Positions 36,025 to 45,322 are shown, counted from the first letter of the stretch. The stretch: DNA of 64,000 nt from Billgrantia sulfidoxydans (GCF_017868775.1 NZ_CP053381.1:434001-498000); one strand, 5' to 3'. Numbers and translations: made by a program. The notes: generated from the letters alone by a model not told the origin.

Positions 36025-36927
36025 ATGACACACGATACCCGCTCCCTGGCCCTGATCGAGAGCTTCCTCGACGCCCTGTGGCTGGAACGCGGGGCGAGCG
36101 AGCATACCCTGGCGGCCTATCGCCGCGACCTCGAGGCCTGGGCCGCGCGGCTGGACGAGGCGGGTGATGCGCTGCTCGCCCCGGGCGAGGCGCTGCTGCC
36201 GGCCTGGCTCGACGAGCGCCGCGCCGCCGGCTACCAGTTGCGCAGCAACGCCAGGCTGCTCTCCAGCCTGCGCGGCTTCTACCGCTGGGCGCTGGCCGAG
36301 GGTCGTATCGGGCGCGATCCGCTGGCCGAAGTGCGCCTGCCGCGGGTGCGGCCTAACCTGCCCGACACCCTCGACGAGGACGAGGTGGAGCGTCTACTGG
36401 CCGCGCCGGATCTCACGACCGATCTCGGCCTGCGTGACCGCGCCATGCTCGAAGTGCTCTACGGCTGCGGTCTGCGCGTGTCGGAGCTGGTAGGGCTCAG
36501 GGTGGATGCCCTCAACCTGCGTCAGGGCGTAGTACGGGTGCGTGGCAAGGGCGACAAGGATCGGCTGGTCCCGCTGGGGGAAGAGGCCGTACACTGGCTG
36601 ACGCGCTACCTGCGCAGCGCCCGTGGCGCGCTGATGGCCGACGTGACGCGGCCGGCGCTGTTTCCCGGACGTGGCGACAACTGCATGACGCGCCAGACCT
36701 TCTGGCACCGGATCAAGGCCCATGCGCGTACCGCCGGTATCACCCGGCCGCTGTCGCCGCATACGCTGCGGCATGCATTCGCCACGCATCTGTTGAATCA
36801 TGGGGCCAACCTGCGTGTCGTACAGCTGCTGCTCGGTCACAGCGACCTGTCGACCACGCAGATCTATACCCACGTGGCACAGGCTCGACTCGAAGCCCTG
36901 CATGCCGATCATCATCCTCGAGGCTGA
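36025..36927 (+). CDS. xerD: Tyrosine recombinase XerD
   Basis: A 300-residue recombinase that resolves chromosome dimers at dif together with XerC. The SAM-like N-terminal domain includes HTLAAYRRDLEAW. Catalytic residues are R in GCGLRVSELVGL, K in RGKGDKDRLVPLG, HTLRHAFATHLL and LGHSDLSTTQIYTH, where Tyr is the nucleophile. The xerD-dsbC-recJ neighbourhood marks it as the housekeeping enzyme, not a phage integrase. Confidence 0.96.
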   Translation: MTHDTRSLALIESFLDALWLERGASEHTLAAYRRDLEAWAARLDEAGDALLAPGEALLPAWLDERRAAGYQLRSNARLLSSLRGFYRWALAEGRIGRDPLAEVRLPRVRPNLPDTLDEDEVERLLAAPDLTTDLGLRDRAMLEVLYGCGLRVSELVGLRVDALNLRQGVVRVRGKGDKDRLVPLGEEAVHWLTRYLRSARGALMADVTRPALFPGRGDNCMTRQTFWHRIKAHARTAGITRPLSPHTLRHAFATHLLNHGANLRVVQLLLGHSDLSTTQIYTHVAQARLEALHADHHPRG

Positions 36928-36930
36928 ATC

Positions 36931-37683
36931 ATGATTGAGTTCCTTCACCGTCCTGCCGGCGCCCTGTTTGCCCTGGTCCTTCCTCTGGCAGCACTCCTGC
37001 CCGGCGCCGCCCTGGCCGATGGTGCCGAGCGGCTTGCCGAGCGCCTCAAGGTCAACGGCCAGCCGATGCCCGTGGCCAGCGTGCACGAGACCCCCCTGGA
37101 GGGTTTCTACCAGGTGCGCCTGGAAACCGGCGAGGCATTCTACAGCGACGCCGAAGGCAACTACTTCCTGGTCGGCGATCTCTACGAGAACGGCGAGAAT
37201 GGGCTGACCAACCTGACCGAGCAGTCGCGCAACGTCGAGCGCGCCGAGCGGCTCGCCCAGGTGCCCGAGAGCGAGCGAGTGGTCTTCCGCGGCACCGCTG
37301 ACAGCCGCGCCGAGCTGGTGGTGTTCACCGACACCACCTGCCCTTACTGCCGTCAGCTCCACGAGGAGGTGCCGACGCTCAACGAGATGGGCATCGAGGT
37401 ACACTACCTGGCCTTTCCCCGTGCCGGCATGAACTCCCAGGGGGCGCGTATCCTCGAGCAGGTCTGGTGTGCCGACAACCGCAGCGAGGCCATGAACGCC
37501 GGCAAGCGCCAGGAGACGCTGTCGGGCAGCGGCGACTGCGACAATCCGGTCGAGGAACAGTATCATCTGGGCATGGCGTTGGGCGTCCAGGGCACGCCGG
37601 CCATCGTGCTGCCCGACGGGCAGCTGGTGCCGGGCTACGTGCCCGCCGAGCGCCTGGCCGAGATGCTTGGCCTGGCAGAGTAG
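36931..37683 (+). CDS. dsbC: Thiol:disulfide isomerase DsbC
   Basis: A 250-residue periplasmic protein. The signal peptide is about 1-29 (cleavage after ALA), the N-terminal dimerisation domain about 30-90, and the thioredoxin domain carries CPYC at 137-140 and the cis-Pro GTPAI. The second structural cysteine pair (VWCADN, GDCDNP) is also present. It lies 3 bp after xerD. Confidence 0.96.
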   Translation: MIEFLHRPAGALFALVLPLAALLPGAALADGAERLAERLKVNGQPMPVASVHETPLEGFYQVRLETGEAFYSDAEGNYFLVGDLYENGENGLTNLTEQSRNVERAERLAQVPESERVVFRGTADSRAELVVFTDTTCPYCRQLHEEVPTLNEMGIEVHYLAFPRAGMNSQGARILEQVWCADNRSEAMNAGKRQETLSGSGDCDNPVEEQYHLGMALGVQGTPAIVLPDGQLVPGYVPAERLAEMLGLAE

Positions 37684-37700
37684 TAGTCAGGGTGACAAGC

Positions 37701-37724
37701 GCCGGCAGCTCAAGCACTGCCGGC
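37701..37724 (+). terminator. Hairpin between dsbC and hom
   Basis: An 8-bp GCCGGCAG/CTGCCGGC stem with an 8-nt loop lies in the 87-bp gap. No Thr/Ile-rich leader peptide is present, so it looks like a terminator or processing structure rather than an amino-acid attenuator. Confidence 0.4.
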
Positions 37725-37770
37725 CGCAATCAGAACGCTGGACATTGGACACCATCAGGGGAGCAGGACA

Positions 37771-39087
37771 TTGAAACCGGTGAGAGTGGGAATCTGTGGT
37801 CTGGGTACCGTCGGCGGCGGCACCTTCAACGTACTGACGCGCAACGCCGACGAGATCGCGCGGCGGGCCGGCCGCCCGATCATCATCGAACAGGTGGCCC
37901 TGCGTAGCACCAACCCGGAGTGCGACCTCACCGGTATCAAGACCACCAACGACGTGTTCGAGGTGGCCCGTAACCCCGACATCGACGTGCTGGTCGAGGT
38001 GCTGGGTGGCTATGACGTGCCCCGCGAGCTGGTGCTCACCGCCATCGCCAACGGCAAGCACGTGGTCACCGCCAACAAGGCGCTGATTGCCGTGCACGGC
38101 AACGAGATCTTCCAGGCCGCCCATGAGCAGGGGGTGATCGTGGCGTTCGAGGCCGCCGTGGCCGGTGGCATTCCGGTGATCAAGTCGCTGCGCGAGGGGC
38201 TCGGTGCCAATCGCATCGAGTGGGTCGCCGGCATCATCAACGGCACCGGCAACTACATCCTCACCCACATGCGCAGCGAAGGCCGCGCCTTCGAGGATGT
38301 GCTCGCCGAGGCACAGGCGCTGGGCTATGCCGAGGCCGATCCCACCTTCGACGTCGAGGGTATCGATGCCGCCCACAAGCTGACCATCCTGGCCTCCATC
38401 GCCTACGGTGTGCCGCTGCAGTTCGAGAAGGCCTACACCGAGGGCATTTCCCGGGTCACCGCCGAGGACGTCGAGCAGGCCGACAACCTGGGCTACACCA
38501 TCAAGCACCTGGGGATTTCCAAGCGCACCGAGGCGGGGCTGGAGCTGCGCGTGCACCCGACCCTGATCCCCAAGGAGCGGCTGCTGGCCAACGTGCACGG
38601 GGTCAAGAACGCCATCGCCATCATGGGCGACGCCGTAGGGCCGACGCTCTACTACGGCGCCGGCGCCGGCTCCGAGCCCACCGCCTCGGCGGTAGTCGCC
38701 GACCTGCTCGACGTGGCCCGCGACATCGCCACGGACCACCACTACCGCGTGCCCTACCTGGCCTTCAGCGGCATCGGCGAGGACGAAGGCAACCTGCCGA
38801 TCCTGCCCATGGAGGACATCGTCACCGCCTATTACCTGAGGCTGCTGGCGGTGGATCGTCCCGGGGTACTGGCGCGGGTGGCCACCATCCTTTCCGAGCA
38901 GGGCATCTCCATCGAGGCGCTGATTCAGAAGGAGGCCACCGAAGGCGAGCTGGTGCCGATCATTCTGCTGACCCACAGCTGCCGCGAGAAGCACATGAAC
39001 GAGGCGATCCGCCAGATCGAGTCGATGGCCGACATCGCCGGACCGGTAACACGCATTCGCGTCGAGTCGCTGGACGAGCAGGAGTAA
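37771..39087 (+). CDS. hom: Homoserine dehydrogenase
   Basis: A 438-residue NAD(P)-dependent enzyme reducing aspartate semialdehyde to homoserine. It has the Rossmann loop GICGLGTVGGG, the catalytic region VTANKALIAVHG and GIINGTGNYILTHM, and a C-terminal ACT domain (LRLLAVDRPGVLARV) for threonine feedback. The start is TTG at 37771 behind GGGGAGCAGGA; the conserved N-terminus leaves no room for an ATG. thrC follows 4 bp later. Confidence 0.97.
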   Translation: MKPVRVGICGLGTVGGGTFNVLTRNADEIARRAGRPIIIEQVALRSTNPECDLTGIKTTNDVFEVARNPDIDVLVEVLGGYDVPRELVLTAIANGKHVVTANKALIAVHGNEIFQAAHEQGVIVAFEAAVAGGIPVIKSLREGLGANRIEWVAGIINGTGNYILTHMRSEGRAFEDVLAEAQALGYAEADPTFDVEGIDAAHKLTILASIAYGVPLQFEKAYTEGISRVTAEDVEQADNLGYTIKHLGISKRTEAGLELRVHPTLIPKERLLANVHGVKNAIAIMGDAVGPTLYYGAGAGSEPTASAVVADLLDVARDIATDHHYRVPYLAFSGIGEDEGNLPILPMEDIVTAYYLRLLAVDRPGVLARVATILSEQGISIEALIQKEATEGELVPIILLTHSCREKHMNEAIRQIESMADIAGPVTRIRVESLDEQE

Positions 39088-39091
39088 GGGC

Positions 39092-40480
39092 ATGCGTTAT
39101 ATCAGTACCCGCGGGCAGGCGCCTGCGCTCTCCTTCGAAGAGGTCGTGCTGACCGGCATGGCCAGCGACGGCGGCCTCTACGTGCCGGAGACCATCCCGC
39201 AGCTCTCCCGTGAAGAACTCGCCGGCATGGCCGGGCTCTCCTACGCCGAGATCGCCTTCCGCGTGATGAAGCCCTACGTCAACGGCGAGATCGACGACGA
39301 GACCCTCCGCGGCATCGTGCGCGACGCCTACGCCACCTTCAGTCACGACGCGGTGGTGCCGCTCAACCAGCTCGACGCCAACCACTTCCTGCTCGAGCTG
39401 TTCCACGGCCCCACGCTGGCGTTCAAGGACGTCGCCCTGCAGCTGCTCGGCCGTATCCTCGACCACTTCCTGGCCAAGCGCGGCGAGCGGGCGGTGATCA
39501 TGGGCGCCACTTCCGGCGACACCGGCTCGGCGGCGATCGAAGGCTGTCGCCACTGCGACAACCTCGACATCTTCATCCTCCATCCCCATAACCGGGTCTC
39601 CGAGGTGCAGCGTCGCCAGATGACCTCGGTGCTGGCGAACAACGTCTTCAACATCGCCATCGAGGGCAACTTCGACGACGCCCAGGCAATGGTCAAGGCG
39701 AGCTTCGCCGACCAGGGCTTCCTCGACGGCACGCGCCTGGTGGCGGTGAACTCGATCAACTGGGCGCGCATCATGGCCCAGATCGTCTATTACGTGGCCG
39801 CCGGCGTGGCGCTGGGGGCGCCGCATCGTCAGGTCAGCTTCTGCGTGCCCTCGGCCAACTTCGGCAACGTCTTCGCCGGCTACATGGCCTATCGCATGGG
39901 GCTGCCGGTCAAGCAGTTCATCATCGCCACCAATGCCAACGACATCCTGCACCGGACCATCGCCGCCAACGACTTCTCCAAGCAGGAGCTCAAGGCGACC
40001 CTGGCGCCCTCCATGGACATCGTGGTGTCGTCCAACTTCGAGCGCTTGCTGTTCGAGGCCTACGAGCGTGACGGTGCCGCCGTGGCGGCGCTGCTCGAGC
40101 GCTTCCAGCAGGAGTCCACTGCCCTGGCGGATGCCCCCCTGGCCCGGCTGCGTAAGCTTTTCTCGAGCCACAGCGTCGACGATGCCACCATCCTCGAGGT
40201 GATCCGCGAGGCGCACCACCGCACCAAGGAAGTGCTCGACCCCCACACCGCCACTGGCTACCGCGCCGCCGAGCGGGCCCGGGCCGACGCCGAGACGCCG
40301 ATGATCACCCTGGCCACGGCCCACCCGGCCAAGTTCGCCGAGGCGGTGGTCAAGGCGGGCTTCCCCGGCGTGCCGCTGCCGCCGCACATGGACGACCTGC
40401 TCGAACGTGAGGAGCGCTATACCGTGCTGCCGGCGGAGCTGGCGAAGGTGCAGGCGTTCGTGGCCGAAAACCGGCGCTAG
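39092..40480 (+). CDS. thrC: Threonine synthase
   Basis: A 462-residue PLP enzyme converting phosphohomoserine to threonine. Conserved elements are MRYISTRGQAP, the PLP lysine in LAFKDVALQLLG, the phosphate loop ATSGDTGSAAIEG, and NSINWARIMAQIVYY. It is co-transcribed with hom; the homoserine kinase gene is not in this window. Confidence 0.97.
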   Translation: MRYISTRGQAPALSFEEVVLTGMASDGGLYVPETIPQLSREELAGMAGLSYAEIAFRVMKPYVNGEIDDETLRGIVRDAYATFSHDAVVPLNQLDANHFLLELFHGPTLAFKDVALQLLGRILDHFLAKRGERAVIMGATSGDTGSAAIEGCRHCDNLDIFILHPHNRVSEVQRRQMTSVLANNVFNIAIEGNFDDAQAMVKASFADQGFLDGTRLVAVNSINWARIMAQIVYYVAAGVALGAPHRQVSFCVPSANFGNVFAGYMAYRMGLPVKQFIIATNANDILHRTIAANDFSKQELKATLAPSMDIVVSSNFERLLFEAYERDGAAVAALLERFQQESTALADAPLARLRKLFSSHSVDDATILEVIREAHHRTKEVLDPHTATGYRAAERARADAETPMITLATAHPAKFAEAVVKAGFPGVPLPPHMDDLLEREERYTVLPAELAKVQAFVAENRR

Positions 40481-40586
40481 AATGGAAGGCCGAAGCTGAG
40501 CGAGGGCGCCGGGGAAAGGCCTCGGGAAGCCTCTATGCCGCTGGCGCCAGATGCCCGCTCAGGGCTGATCCGGCGACAGGCCAGGG

Positions 40587-40670
40587 GGCGCTGTGAACCC
40601 TTCCCTGGGCGCTACTTTTGCCATCCATGGCAAAAGACCCCCTCTTCGGCTTGTCCCCGGCGCCCTTCGC
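40587..40670. repeat. Dispersed palindromic intergenic repeat, copy A (short form)
   Basis: The 246-bp thrC-recJ gap carries a segment with a perfect 10-bp-arm palindrome at 40615-40636 (CTTTTGCCAT CC ATGGCAAAAG). Both flanks match, in inverted orientation, the flanks of the element at 53631-53803 with only a few mismatches over about 36 and 46 bp. It lies just before the recJ ribosome site. Confidence 0.85.
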
Positions 40671-40726
40671 TCGGCACACCGTTTCCATCGCCTTGTACCA
40701 TCGGATGCGAACCAGAGGAGCCACGC

Positions 40727-42532
40727 TTGGACGTGACCGCGCCGCCCGACCTGCACGCCCGACTCAAGCCGCGGCTATTGCCGCGTCCGCGCAACGAGGC
40801 ACTCTACGCCCGCGCCCGCGCCGAGGGGCTGAGCGAGCTGCAGGCCCGCGTGCTGGCCGGCCGCCTGGCCGACTACGAAGGCGAACTGGCACCGCTGACC
40901 CAGCCCAGCCTGCGCTACCTCGAACACCCGGAGCGCCTGGCCGACGGCCGCCGCGCCGCCGAGCGCATCGCCACCGCCGTGGCCGAGGGCGAGCACATCG
41001 GCATCCTCACCGACTACGACGTCGATGGCATCACCTCCCACGTGGTGATCCGGCGCACCCTGGTGGAACTCTTCGGCGTGCCGGAGTCGCGCCTGCACAG
41101 CCTGATCGGTCACCGCATCCACGACGGCTACGGCATCAGCCTGCCGCTGGTGGAGCGCACGCTCGGGCTCTCGCCGCGGCCGACGCTGGTGATCACCGCC
41201 GACTGCGGCAGCTCCGACGAACCGCGCATCGCCCGGCTCAAGGCGGAAGGCATCGACGTGGTGGTGAGCGACCATCACGCCTTGCCTATCGAGGGACCTC
41301 CGCCCTCGGCCCATGCCGTGGTCAATCCCACGCGCAGCGACTGCCGGTATCCCGACCGTACTATCGCCGGCTGCATGGTCGCCTGGCTGGTCATGTCGCT
41401 CACGCGCAGCGTACTGATCGAATGGGGCGTGATCCCCGAGGCGACGCCCAAGCTCTCCGCCTGGCTCTCCTACGTGGCGCTGGGCACCGTGGCCGACTGC
41501 GTGTCGCTGGGGGCGAGCCCGGCCAATCGCGCGGTGGTCAGCCACGGCCTGGCGCTGATCAACCGCATGGAGGCGGCCTGCTGGCGCGCCATGGCCACGC
41601 GCCTGGGCGAGGACAGCGTGCCGTTTTCCGCCGAGACGCTGGCCTTCCAGATGGGGCCGCGCATCAACGCCCGTTCCCGCCTCGACGACCCCTACGCGGC
41701 ATTGCACTTCATGCTGGCGGCGGACGATGCCACCGCGATACGCCATTTGCAGACGCTGGACGAGGACAACCAGTCGCGCAAGGTGATCGAAGCGGAGATG
41801 GTCGAGGAGGCGCGCACCCTGGCCCTGCCCCAGATCGAGGCCGATCTTCCGGCGCTGGTGGTCTACCTCGAAAGCGGACATCCCGGCGTGCAGGGCATCG
41901 TCGCCTCGCGGCTGGTGCAGGCCTTCGGACGCCCCGCGCTGGTGCTGACGCCGGCCGCGGCGCCCGGCATGCTCACCGGCTCGGGGCGCTCCATCGAGGC
42001 GCTGCACCTGCGCGACGCCTTGCAGCGCGCCCATGAGCTGGCGCCCGAGGCGCTGCCGCGCTTCGGTGGCCATCGCGGGGCGGCCGGGGTCGGCGTGCCG
42101 GTGGAGCGGTTCGAGGCTTTCCGTGTCGCCTTTCTGCAGGCCGTAGGCGAGCAGCTGGTCGGGCTCGAGCTGTTTCCCCAAGTGTTCACCGACGGGACGC
42201 TCATGCCCGAGCAGTTCCGGCTGTCCACGCTGCTCGAGCTGGAGGCGCTGGGCCCCTACGGGCGCGAGTTCGACGCGCCGCTGTTCGAAGGGGAGTTCCT
42301 GGTGGAGTCGCTGCGTTCGGTGGGGGCCGATGGCACTCATCTGTCGATGACGCTGTCGGCCGGTGCGGCGAGTCTCAAGGCGATCTGGTTTCGTGCCCTC
42401 ACGCCGGGAGAATTGCCCGCCTTTGGTCTGGGTGACAGGCTGCGCTGCGCCTATCGGCTCAACCGCAACCGCTGGCGGGGGCAGGAGTCGCTGCAGCTGA
42501 TGATCGAACATGCCGAGCCGCGTCGCGGTTGA
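40727..42532 (+). CDS. recJ: Single-stranded-DNA exonuclease RecJ (DHH family)
   Basis: A 601-residue DHH/DHHA1 protein. Motif I is TDYDVDG rather than the DFDADG I recall for E. coli, motif III is VVVSDHHALP, LGTVADCVSL is present, and the GRLDD segment reads NARSRLDD. The GSGRSIEALHLRDAL and RFGGHRGAAGV motifs of the DHHA1 domain and the C-terminal OB-like part are intact. Gene order (dsbC ... recJ ... prfB) supports RecJ. The start is TTG at 40727, ideally placed after GAGGAG (40714-40719). Confidence 0.88.
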   Translation: MDVTAPPDLHARLKPRLLPRPRNEALYARARAEGLSELQARVLAGRLADYEGELAPLTQPSLRYLEHPERLADGRRAAERIATAVAEGEHIGILTDYDVDGITSHVVIRRTLVELFGVPESRLHSLIGHRIHDGYGISLPLVERTLGLSPRPTLVITADCGSSDEPRIARLKAEGIDVVVSDHHALPIEGPPPSAHAVVNPTRSDCRYPDRTIAGCMVAWLVMSLTRSVLIEWGVIPEATPKLSAWLSYVALGTVADCVSLGASPANRAVVSHGLALINRMEAACWRAMATRLGEDSVPFSAETLAFQMGPRINARSRLDDPYAALHFMLAADDATAIRHLQTLDEDNQSRKVIEAEMVEEARTLALPQIEADLPALVVYLESGHPGVQGIVASRLVQAFGRPALVLTPAAAPGMLTGSGRSIEALHLRDALQRAHELAPEALPRFGGHRGAAGVGVPVERFEAFRVAFLQAVGEQLVGLELFPQVFTDGTLMPEQFRLSTLLELEALGPYGREFDAPLFEGEFLVESLRSVGADGTHLSMTLSAGAASLKAIWFRALTPGELPAFGLGDRLRCAYRLNRNRWRGQESLQLMIEHAEPRRG

Positions 42533-42635
42533 AGCGTGCCTCGCGTACAGGTGAGTGAGATCAATGATTTCCCTGGCCCGACCCGCTAGAATCCGGGCCG
42601 TTCGGGCGCGATGCCCGCCTCCCAAGGAATCGTGA

Positions 42636-43253
42636 ATGGATCCACAAGATCTCCCCACCGATCCCCATCGCCCCTACGAGGACGTGATGGCGATGCTGGT
42701 GGGCACGCTGTTCGTCGCCCTCGGCGTCGCCTTCTATACCCAGGCGCTGCTGCTCACCGGCAGTACCGCCGGCATGGCCTTCCTGCTGCAGTACGCCAGC
42801 GGCTGGCGCTTCGGGGTATGGTTCTTCCTGATCAACCTGCCGTTCTACTACCTGGCGGTGAAGCGCATGGGCTGGTCGTTCACCCTGCGCACCTTCGTCG
42901 CCATCGCCCTGGTGTCGCTGTTCTCCGAGCTGACCGGCCAGTGGGTCGCCTTCGACAGCCTGAACCCGCTCTACGCCTCGCTGATGGGTGGTAGCCTGAT
43001 CGGCATCGGCATGCTGGTGCTGTTTCGCCACCGCACCAGCCTCGGTGGTATCAACATCCTGGCGCTCTACCTGCAGGGCCGCTACGGCCTGCGTGCCGGC
43101 TACGTGCAGCTCGGCATCGACGGGCTGATCATGCTCGCCGCTTTCCTGGTGCTGCCGCCGGAGCGGGTCTGGCTCTCGGTGCTCGGCGCCGTGGCGCTGA
43201 ACCTGATCATTGCCCTTAACCACAAGCCCGGCCGCTATATGGGGGTTTCCTAA
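42636..43253 (+). CDS. YitT-family membrane protein
   Basis: A 205-residue protein with five to six predicted membrane helices. It has the YitT/DUF161 signatures YTQALLLTGSTAGMAFLLQY and HRTSLGGINILALYLQ. The soluble DUF2179 domain of Bacillus relatives is absent. Function is unknown. Its stop overlaps that of the convergent VOC gene within 43250-43253. Confidence 0.85.
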   Translation: MDPQDLPTDPHRPYEDVMAMLVGTLFVALGVAFYTQALLLTGSTAGMAFLLQYASGWRFGVWFFLINLPFYYLAVKRMGWSFTLRTFVAIALVSLFSELTGQWVAFDSLNPLYASLMGGSLIGIGMLVLFRHRTSLGGINILALYLQGRYGLRAGYVQLGIDGLIMLAAFLVLPPERVWLSVLGAVALNLIIALNHKPGRYMGVS

Positions 43254-43669
43254 TAATTAGGCCAGACGCCGGGCGTCGCTAGCTCGATCAGGTGGCCGTC
43301 GGGATCGCGAAAATAGAGGCTTTCGCCGCCGCGAGGCCAATGGGTGCGGCCCTCGATCGCGATGCCGTGGTCGTCGAGCTGGCGCTCCCAGGCGGGTAGT
43401 TCGCGGGCCGAGACGGCAAAGGCGAGATGCACCCGCCCCTTGCCATCGTGGGGCGGAATGGTGCCCATGTCGTGGGGCAGCACCACGGTCTCCAGCGTCT
43501 CGCCCTGCAGGAACAGCAGCAGCACCGAGCCGGCGCCGGCGTCGTAGGCGGTGAATCGGTGGTCGGCGTTGAAGGGCTCGAGACCCATCACGCCTTCGAA
43601 GAAGACCCGCGCCCGATCCATGTCGTCGACGTAGAGCGCGGTTTCGAGAACGCCGTTGAGCTTGGGCAT
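43250..43669 (-). CDS. VOC/glyoxalase-family protein
   Basis: A 139-residue vicinal-oxygen-chelate protein with two beta-alpha-beta-beta-beta modules. The first is LETALYVDDMDRARVFFEGVMGL; the second is HLAFAVSARELPAWERQL through ESLYFRDPDGHLIELATPG. Likely metal ligands are H in VHLAF and E in LIELA. It could be a dioxygenase, glyoxalase or resistance protein. AGGAG before the ATG at 43669 decides the start. Confidence 0.88.
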   Translation of the reverse strand: MPKLNGVLETALYVDDMDRARVFFEGVMGLEPFNADHRFTAYDAGAGSVLLLFLQGETLETVVLPHDMGTIPPHDGKGRVHLAFAVSARELPAWERQLDDHGIAIEGRTHWPRGGESLYFRDPDGHLIELATPGVWPNY

Positions 43670-43824
43670 GGCGTTTTCTCCTGCAACCATAATGTTTTCA
43701 GCTTAGCAGGCGCTGTTCGTTCGCCAGCGACGCTCACTTGCAGGGTAGGCGTGTTGCTTCGCACAAGGGAAAAGTTCAACGGCTTACGCTGGAATAGAAC
43801 TAAAGGATGAGGATTTCTCGTATT

Positions 43825-43862
43825 AAAACGAACGTTTGGCCTTGATCCAAACGGATGTTTGG
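43825..43862. promoter_or_regulatory. Two PsrA-like operator boxes upstream of fadL
   Basis: Two inverted repeats of the form AAAC-N4-GTTTG lie at 43825-43838 and 43847-43862 (the second is CCAAAC GGAT GTTTGG), 89-126 bp before the fadL ATG. As I recall, the PsrA consensus in pseudomonads is (G/C)AAAC-N2-4-GTTT(G/C). PsrA is a TetR-type fatty-acid sensor that controls beta-oxidation genes. Confidence 0.65.
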
Positions 43863-43950
43863 CGAAAACTGACCGGGTAGGGCACCGCTCCGGCGAGGGC
43901 GGAACTCATAAACAGCTCCAGCTCGCATCTGGATAGAGGACGTCGAGACC

Positions 43951-45288
43951 ATGCAGAACAAGTTCAACAAGATCACCTGGGCCGTGGCCATCGCGGCTGC
44001 CGCTTTCACCAGCCAGGCCAACGCCGGCGGTTATCAGATCAACGAGCAGAGTGTCAGCGGCCAGGGCTATGGCCACGCGGGTCGGAGCTCCAACGTCAAC
44101 GACGCCACCATCGTGTTCGGCAACCCGGCGGGCATGTCCTTCCTCGACCGCGCGCAGCTGACAGCGGGCGGGACCTACCTGAACGTCAATAGCGAGATCA
44201 GCGATGCCGAGGCGAGTCGCTCCAACCTCCTTACTGGTGGGTTTGCCCAGCCGGTTGACGGTTCCTCTGAAGGCGATATGGTGCCGGGTACCCTGATTCC
44301 CTTTGCTTTTTATGCGCATCCGGTGAATGAGCAGCTGGCCTTCGGTTTCGGTGTTTATGCACCGTTTGGTTCGAAGACCGAGTACGAAGACGGTTTCATT
44401 GGCCGCAACCTGGGCAATTATACCGAGCTGAAGGTGATGAGTGCTCAACCCACCGTGTCTTATCGCTTCAATGACCAGTGGTCTATCGGTGCTGGACTTA
44501 CCTATAACCGTGTGGAGGGTGAACTTCAGCGCCAAGTGCCGCAGCCCGGTTTTGGCATGGCGGATCCTGATCAGGATCTGGATTCACGGGTGGAAGGGGA
44601 TGACGATGCCTGGGGTTATAACCTGGGGGTCATCTTCCAGCCGGTTCCGGAGACCACGCTGGGTCTGACTTACCGCTCGAAGGTCGATTACGACCTTACG
44701 GGCACCTATAGGGCAACCAATCCCGATGGTTCGGTCGCTACCAATCCCCTTACAGGTGCAGCGTTGGAGGACAATGCACGCTTGAACTTGGTGACGCCAG
44801 AAACCGTCAACTTCTCCGTGACCCAGCAGATGAGCGACCGCTTGAAGCTGATGGCGGGTGCCTCTTGGGTTCGCTGGAGCCGCTTCGATGAAATCCATGT
44901 AACGAATGATGGGGGCGACACTATCACCCTGGAGACTCAGGACTACTCGAATGCCTGGGCTTATGGGGTCGGCGGTGAATACCAGCTCAACCCGCAGCTG
45001 GCGCTGCGTGCCGGTGTAACGCTCGACTTTACGCCAACCAGCGACCAGTATCGCAGCGCGCGGATTCCCTCCGACGATCGCCGCATCTTCTCCATCGGTG
45101 CCGGCTGGACGCCTACGGAGAATCTGACGCTGGACTTCGCATACTCTTATCTGACCGAGCGCAGTACGCAGGTGGATCAGACTCGCACGGATCATGCTGG
45201 CACGATAGCGGAGACTCAACTGACCTACACCGCCGACTACAAGAACGAGGCCCATGGCTTCGGTGCTCAGTTGACCTACCGCTTCTGA
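43951..45288 (+). CDS. fadL: Outer membrane long-chain fatty acid transporter FadL
   Basis: A 445-residue beta-barrel protein with a signal peptide (1-25, ending ANA). The FadL N-terminal hatch GGYQINEQSVSGQGYGHAG is followed by FGNPAGMSFL. Alternating beta strands run to a C-terminal aromatic, LTYRF, recognised by the BAM machinery. It carries fatty acids or hydrophobic compounds across the outer membrane. The middle of the gene (about 44230-45250) looks lower in GC than its neighbours. Two PsrA-like boxes lie upstream and a terminator follows. Confidence 0.95.
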   Translation: MQNKFNKITWAVAIAAAAFTSQANAGGYQINEQSVSGQGYGHAGRSSNVNDATIVFGNPAGMSFLDRAQLTAGGTYLNVNSEISDAEASRSNLLTGGFAQPVDGSSEGDMVPGTLIPFAFYAHPVNEQLAFGFGVYAPFGSKTEYEDGFIGRNLGNYTELKVMSAQPTVSYRFNDQWSIGAGLTYNRVEGELQRQVPQPGFGMADPDQDLDSRVEGDDDAWGYNLGVIFQPVPETTLGLTYRSKVDYDLTGTYRATNPDGSVATNPLTGAALEDNARLNLVTPETVNFSVTQQMSDRLKLMAGASWVRWSRFDEIHVTNDGGDTITLETQDYSNAWAYGVGGEYQLNPQLALRAGVTLDFTPTSDQYRSARIPSDDRRIFSIGAGWTPTENLTLDFAYSYLTERSTQVDQTRTDHAGTIAETQLTYTADYKNEAHGFGAQLTYRF

Positions 45289-45322
45289 TCGTATCGAAAC
45301 TCTCCGAGGTTGATACTCCCCG

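Noticed and set aside
36025..36927. Phage or island integrase
   Set aside because: The tyrosine recombinase has XerD length and motifs and lies next to dsbC and the recJ cluster, so it is the housekeeping enzyme.
37684..37770. Threonine attenuator or riboswitch before hom
   Set aside because: No leader peptide rich in Thr or Ile and no second competing hairpin; only a single GC stem is visible.
40775..42658. 627-codon open frame on the minus strand
   Set aside because: It lies antisense to recJ, which has clear DHH motifs. The composition is His/Gln/Arg-rich low-complexity typical of GC-driven shadow frames.
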